Below, one piece after another: positions 44,818 through 47,683 of a DNA stretch of 47,683 bases (the stretch's first letter is position 1; each line of letters begins with the position of its first letter). The translations under genes were made by a program, and so were the position numbers. Under the pieces are notes generated by a model. It made no database searches. It was not told where the DNA came from and worked only from the letters and a program-made list of their open reading frames with translations. The stretch comes from Rhodospirillales bacterium (lineage in GTDB: Bacteria; Pseudomonadota; Alphaproteobacteria; Rhodospirillales; Defluviicoccaceae), in contig JAEULH010000076.1 of assembly GCA_016793925.1 (NCBI GenBank), forward strand, positions 1 through 47,683, in the 5' to 3' direction.

Positions 44818-44878
44818 GACTTGAATCTTTACTCCTTTACCTCTTGGGTCCAGGGCGAAGCCCTGGACGATTTTTTTT
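44668..44878 (+). repeat. DGR-type variable repeat 2 with 3' flank
   Basis: This is the second copy of the segment at 42907-43117. The variable core is 44698-44784. Codon pairs (copy 1/copy 2) include CTC/GGC, TAC/ATC, GTC/AAC, ATC/TAC, TTC/ATC, TAC/CTC and GTC/TAC, all of the NNC type expected from AAC codons in a template. The 3' flank including the hairpin is nearly identical to copy 1. Confidence 0.85.
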
Positions 44879-44879
44879 T
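44849..44879 (+). other. GAA-loop hairpin after variable repeat 2
   Basis: TCCAGGGC-GAA-GCCCTGGA forms an 8-bp stem, then CGA and nine T. It is the counterpart of the hairpin at 43089-43117, one base pair longer. Between the T-run and cutA (44880-45021) no gene is supported; a frame with TTLDALVARAEL faintly resembles the second helix of Avd. Confidence 0.6.
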
Positions 44880-45021
44880 ACAAAGTGGCGGCGACGGGCA
44901 GGAGGACCACGCTGGACGCCCTCGTCGCACGCGCAGAGCTGGTCTTTATCGGGTGCTTGCCGCAGCGGTGCGCCGCGGCGAGCATTCCATGGCCACGCAT
45001 CGCAACCGAACCTGGTCGCCG

Positions 45022-45348
45022 TCATGCCGGCGTTTCCCTGCATTCTTCGTCGATCCACTGCAGGAACGCCGGATTTCCCCCGGCAATAGGCAGCGCGATC
45101 ACGCAGGGACAGGCGTACTCGTGCAGCGCCCTGATCCGCTCGCCGAGCGCATCAACCAGATCCTCACGCGTCTTGACGAGGAAGGCGACTTCGCTCTCCT
45201 CGCAGACGTCCCCCTGCCAGCGATAGACGGACGTGATCGGCCCAAGGATATTGACGCAGGCGGCGAGCCGCTCGTTGACGACGGCCCGCGCGATGGCCAG
45301 GGCCTGGTCGGGCGAAGCGGCGGTAACGTAGACGAGCACCTCGGCCAT
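45022..45348 (-). CDS. cutA: Divalent-cation tolerance protein CutA
   Basis: This is the 108-residue trimeric cytoplasmic protein CutA1. It has VLVYVTAASPDQALAIARAVVNERLAACVNI-type N-terminus (shown here as VYVTAASPDQA and ERLAACVNI), SVYRWQGDVCEESEVAFLVKT and HEYACPCVIALPI near the C-terminus. Its precise role is debated (copper or divalent metal tolerance). The start at 45348 follows GGGAGGGCGATC. A terminator-like hairpin at 45380-45410 just upstream may control it. Confidence 0.93.
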   Translation of the reverse strand: MAEVLVYVTAASPDQALAIARAVVNERLAACVNILGPITSVYRWQGDVCEESEVAFLVKTREDLVDALGERIRALHEYACPCVIALPIAGGNPAFLQWIDEECRETPA

Positions 45349-45379
45349 GATCGCCCTCCCGGAAAGGCGGCAGAAGTCG

Positions 45380-45410
45380 AAAAAAAAAGGGTCCGCTTTC
45401 GCAGCGGACC
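45380..45410 (-). terminator. Terminator/attenuator upstream of cutA
   Basis: On the minus strand GGGTCCGCT (45410-45402) pairs with AGCGGACCC (45396-45388) and is followed by eight T. It ends 31 bases before the cutA start. It can therefore end an upstream RNA or attenuate cutA. An upstream GACCC (45431-45427) can pair with GGGTC (45410-45406), giving a competing structure. Confidence 0.7.
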
Positions 45411-45612
45411 CCGTATAAGTTGTTCCGGGTCTCTGAGGGGGCAACACATCGGCCCGTCGAAAAATCGACATCGGGCTGAGGGCGGGGAAAACCCTGGTTG
45501 CCGCCAAACTCTTTGCAAGGCGGATGCCAAAGCGGCGCCAAGGTCGCTTTGGCCGCCTGCAGTGAAGCCCCGTGGCGCCCGCTTCCCTTTCGATGCAGCA
45601 TTCTGCATCGGG
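45411..45612 (-). ncRNA. Candidate structured leader or small RNA upstream of cutA
   Basis: Read on the minus strand this stretch carries several strong inverted repeats: GATGCAG/CTGCATC (45609-45592), GCCAAAGCG/CGCTTTGGC (45553-45526), a bulged GCCC..GTCGA/TCGAC..GGGC hairpin (45476-45452), and then the terminator at 45410-45380. Open frames through it lack ribosome binding sites. I do not recognise a known riboswitch or 6S RNA. Boundaries and promoter are not determined. Confidence 0.4.
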
Positions 45613-45761
45613 CGCAAGCGCAACGCGCGCACTCGGCCCACCCGCTTTCGCCGGACGCGCACGGACCGTGTCTCCTCGATGCGCAGCGCTGCATGCAAAT
45701 TAAGCAAAAGGGGCTGTCGCCGGAAACATGTGCAAGATCACCCGACGCCGCAGCCCTGCCG
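45613..45761. other. Intergenic region, nothing further seen
   Basis: This is the region between the structured stretch upstream of cutA and the end of the secreted protein gene. A minus-strand frame rich in Cys and Arg passes through but has no start signal. Confidence 0.4.
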
Positions 45762-46313
45762 TCAGTCGGCAACGCGCGTCAACTGCGCCCTGACTTCCGC
45801 CACCTGCTGCCGGTCGATCCAGCGCGAAAAGACAAGGTCGAGCCCGTTCTCGCCGAGGGTGCGATCATAGATCTGAAGATCGTAGCCGCCGTCGTCCGAA
45901 ATGATCAGCGCGAAGACGGACAGCGTGCTCCCGGACAGCCGTGCCCAGAAGAAGGGATCGCCGGAAAACGGGTCGAGCGGCACCCGCTCGCCGAAGACAT
46001 TGGCGCGCATCGCCGAGCGATAGACCCCCGGGCGCTGCGTCGGTCGAAACGCGATCGTGTAGCTTTTCGCAGTCTCTCGCCCTTCCGCGCCGCGCGCGAT
46101 CGTCGTCCAGCTGACAACAAAGCCGCTGTCGGCCGCCGGCTCTATGGTCACGCTCAGGTCGCGCGGCGCAGCGCGGGTGTCGGCGCCGGCCGGCGCGTGG
46201 CCACGGTATGTGCCGAAAAAAGCGTCAATGCCCGCGTTGGCCCCCGGAGCGGCGCCCGCCCAGGCGGAGGCCTGGGTGAGGAACATGGCAAGCATGAGGG
46301 CGAGTAGCGGCAT
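45762..46313 (-). CDS. Hypothetical secreted protein, 183 aa
   Basis: Not recognised by name. A signal peptide (MPLLALMLAMFLTQASAWAGA) starts at 46313. The mature part is beta-rich: GIDAFFGTYRGHA, RDLSVTIEPAADSGFVVSWTTIARG, SYTIAFRPTQRPGVYRSAM, SGDPFFWARLSGSTLSVFALIISDDGGYDLQIYDRTL-like stretches, ending LVFSRWIDRQQVAEVRAQL. It should be periplasmic. It lies 73 bp after the flippase gene on the same strand, perhaps co-transcribed. Confidence 0.7.
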   Translation of the reverse strand: MPLLALMLAMFLTQASAWAGAAPGANAGIDAFFGTYRGHAPAGADTRAAPRDLSVTIEPAADSGFVVSWTTIARGAEGRETAKSYTIAFRPTQRPGVYRSAMRANVFGERVPLDPFSGDPFFWARLSGSTLSVFALIISDDGGYDLQIYDRTLGENGLDLVFSRWIDRQQVAEVRAQLTRVAD

Positions 46314-46386
46314 TCAGGCGCGTCCGTCCGTCCGTGTCGCCATCCTGCGCGGAAGAACAAGCATCTGGCAATGCCTGTTTCCTGGC

Positions 46387-47682
46387 CTAGACGGGCGCGG
46401 TAACCCGAAGCCGGTCCTGCCGCCACAGCCAGAGAACGCATCCCCAGTTTGTCGCAGCGTAGCACGCCTGCGAGACGACCATGCCGATCGCAGCCCCGGT
46501 CAAGCCGCCGAAGTAGATCAGCGGAGCGCAAAAGACCAGCGCCAGCACGGTTGAGGAGAATTGGCTGAAAAATCGCAGGTTGGCCTGCTTGCGCGACGTC
46601 AGGATGAGACCCGCCGCCATGGGGAGGCCGCGGAAGATCGGGATGAAGGCCAATATCCAGAGAAGAGGAACGGCCTCTCTCATCTTTTCCCCAAAGAGCT
46701 GAACGAGAAAGAACTCGCCGCCGAAATAGACCAGGGCCGAGTAGGCTGCGGAAACGACGCTGAATACGGCACCTGTGCGGAAGGCCAGTTGTTTCTGCTG
46801 GGATACCGTCATGTTGTCGGCATTGCGCGACGCCATCGGCACCAGCATGAGCTGCATTCCGATGACAATCTGCGCGAAGGGCGCGATGAAGACTTCGGCC
46901 GCCTTCAGCAGCCCGGCCGCCTCCTGGGAGATGAAGAAGCCGACGATGGCGAAGAACCCCTGATAGGTGAGGATGCCGAACGGCACGGAAAGCAGAATCC
47001 ACTTGCCGAAGGACCAGTGGTCCTGCCAGTAGCTCCGCACTTCGCCCGGCTTTGTCCTGGCCATCGCGCTCCAGAAACGACCGCCCTGAACGACGCAGAC
47101 AAGCAGGCTGCAGGCCGACAACAACGTGTAGATGTCTACCACGCTGAGGCCCTCGACCTGCCACAGCGCGGCCAGCCCCGCCATGACCAGGAGCAGGTAC
47201 GAGATCGACTGAATGCTGGCCAGAAACTGTCGATGGTCGACATAGAATTGACGGCGCAAGAAGAACTGAAAGCATAAGAAATTGATATAAATGCAGCTTG
47301 CGAGCATCACGTGGAACAGATCGCGGGCGATTAGATCGAAGGCGTACGCCACGCCCGAGCCGGCGGCGAAGAGTACGCTGAATGCGAAGACGGACACTCC
47401 CTCGAGACCGACAAGGAAGCCGAAGTACCGCGGGTACTCTTCTGCCGGGCGTCTTGGGCCGAAAACCGCCATCGGCTCCAGAACGATGCTGTTCTGCAGA
47501 GACCGGACAAGCAGAATGAACACGTTGGTAATCGCAAAAAGACCCAGCGCCTCAACACCGAGATGCCGGCCAATGAATATGCTGACTGCGAAGTTGATGG
47601 CCGCTGCGGCGCCCTGATCGGCGATGCTGGCCATTCCGCGGCTGCTCATCGACGCGAGCTTCCTGACACGGATGTTCTTCAC
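46387..47682 (-). CDS. Polysaccharide biosynthesis flippase (Wzx/MATE-like), 5' end uncertain
   Basis: This protein of 431 visible residues is rich in transmembrane helices, as in the oligosaccharide flippase (MOP) superfamily that moves lipid-linked glycans across the inner membrane. The N-terminus has GMASIADQGAAAAINFAVSI, typical of these transporters, followed by repeated hydrophobic segments (LLSVPFGILTYQGFFAIVGF; GAVFSVVSAAYSALVYFGG; GAAIGMVVSQACYAATNWG). The frame reaches the window edge: GTG at 47682 is the last possible codon, and ATG at 47649 is an internal alternative. It may belong to a surface-polysaccharide locus continuing beyond the window. Confidence 0.75.
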   Translation of the reverse strand: MKNIRVRKLASMSSRGMASIADQGAAAAINFAVSIFIGRHLGVEALGLFAITNVFILLVRSLQNSIVLEPMAVFGPRRPAEEYPRYFGFLVGLEGVSVFAFSVLFAAGSGVAYAFDLIARDLFHVMLASCIYINFLCFQFFLRRQFYVDHRQFLASIQSISYLLLVMAGLAALWQVEGLSVVDIYTLLSACSLLVCVVQGGRFWSAMARTKPGEVRSYWQDHWSFGKWILLSVPFGILTYQGFFAIVGFFISQEAAGLLKAAEVFIAPFAQIVIGMQLMLVPMASRNADNMTVSQQKQLAFRTGAVFSVVSAAYSALVYFGGEFFLVQLFGEKMREAVPLLWILAFIPIFRGLPMAAGLILTSRKQANLRFFSQFSSTVLALVFCAPLIYFGGLTGAAIGMVVSQACYAATNWGCVLWLWRQDRLRVTAPV

Positions 47683-47683
47683 C

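Noticed and set aside
42907..44878. Explaining the two similar 3' ends by simple duplication and drift
   Set aside because: Differences are concentrated in 13 codons with no silent change, while neighbouring coding and non-coding bases are nearly unchanged.
43118..45021. A reverse transcriptase or template repeat inside the window
   Set aside because: No frame carries an RT YXDD box or the RT motif order, and no third copy of the variable-repeat flank occurs. The DGR engine is therefore absent here.
45413..45772. Cys- and Arg-rich minus-strand frames upstream of cutA
   Set aside because: They cross several hairpins and the terminator, have no start signal and no recognisable domain. A structured RNA explains the region better.

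Overview
The window looks like a chromosome segment of a GC-rich alphaproteobacterium, probably a member of the Rhodospirillales. Supporting signs are the NDUFS4-like complex I subunit, the rpmH-rnpA-yidD-yidC-engB-argB gene order, homospermidine-type polyamine synthesis, a CIRCE-controlled groESL, and two copies of a small RNA with an anti-Shine-Dalgarno loop like the alphaproteobacterial cuckoo/CcsR/alpha-r14 RNAs. The genus cannot be read from the sequence with confidence.

Layout. Positions 1-8.8 kb hold metabolic and envelope genes, mostly on the minus strand: a truncated OprB porin, a cysteine synthase, a divergent aminotransferase, an acyl-CoA thioesterase with an AcuI-type reductase, the first anti-SD sRNA, and a DsbD-like reductase with a thioredoxin-fold partner. 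Positions 9.1-12 kb hold a pyruvate-oxidase-like TPP enzyme, a cold shock protein and a small unknown gene. Positions 12.6-16.8 kb hold a polyamine operon: a structured leader with a 16-codon ORF, then two PLP decarboxylases on either side of homospermidine synthase. Positions 16.8-20.5 kb hold a sugar dehydrogenase, a glycosyltransferase and a sulfotransferase. GroESL lies at 21.3-23.4 kb. Two paralogous PAS-EAL proteins follow, one with intact catalytic motifs and one degenerate. The argB-to-rpmH operon runs on the minus strand at 27.4-31.8 kb. A TVP38-family membrane protein, the second sRNA copy, a GT25 enzyme, a dual-specificity phosphatase, cardiolipin synthase, the complex I subunit and tRNA-Arg(UCU) follow. 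The right end has cutA behind a structured leader, a secreted protein and a polysaccharide flippase.

The most striking part is 38.9-44.9 kb, just after the tRNA. Two multidomain proteins there, SEFIR-metallophosphoesterase-NACHT-FGE (1368 aa) and TIR-FGE (459 aa), end in a shared 211-bp segment. Its flanks are almost identical, including about 60 bp of non-coding DNA and a GAA-loop hairpin. An 87-bp core differs at 20 positions, changing 13 codons and never silently. This is the signature of variable repeats (VRs) of a diversity-generating retroelement (DGR). A truncated Avd-like reading frame lies directly downstream of the first VR, but no reverse transcriptase or template repeat is in the window. 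The proteins look like immune-type sensors or effectors whose C-terminal lectin-like domain has been, or still is, diversified by a DGR now decayed locally or acting from elsewhere. All functional statements are inferences from sequence motifs.
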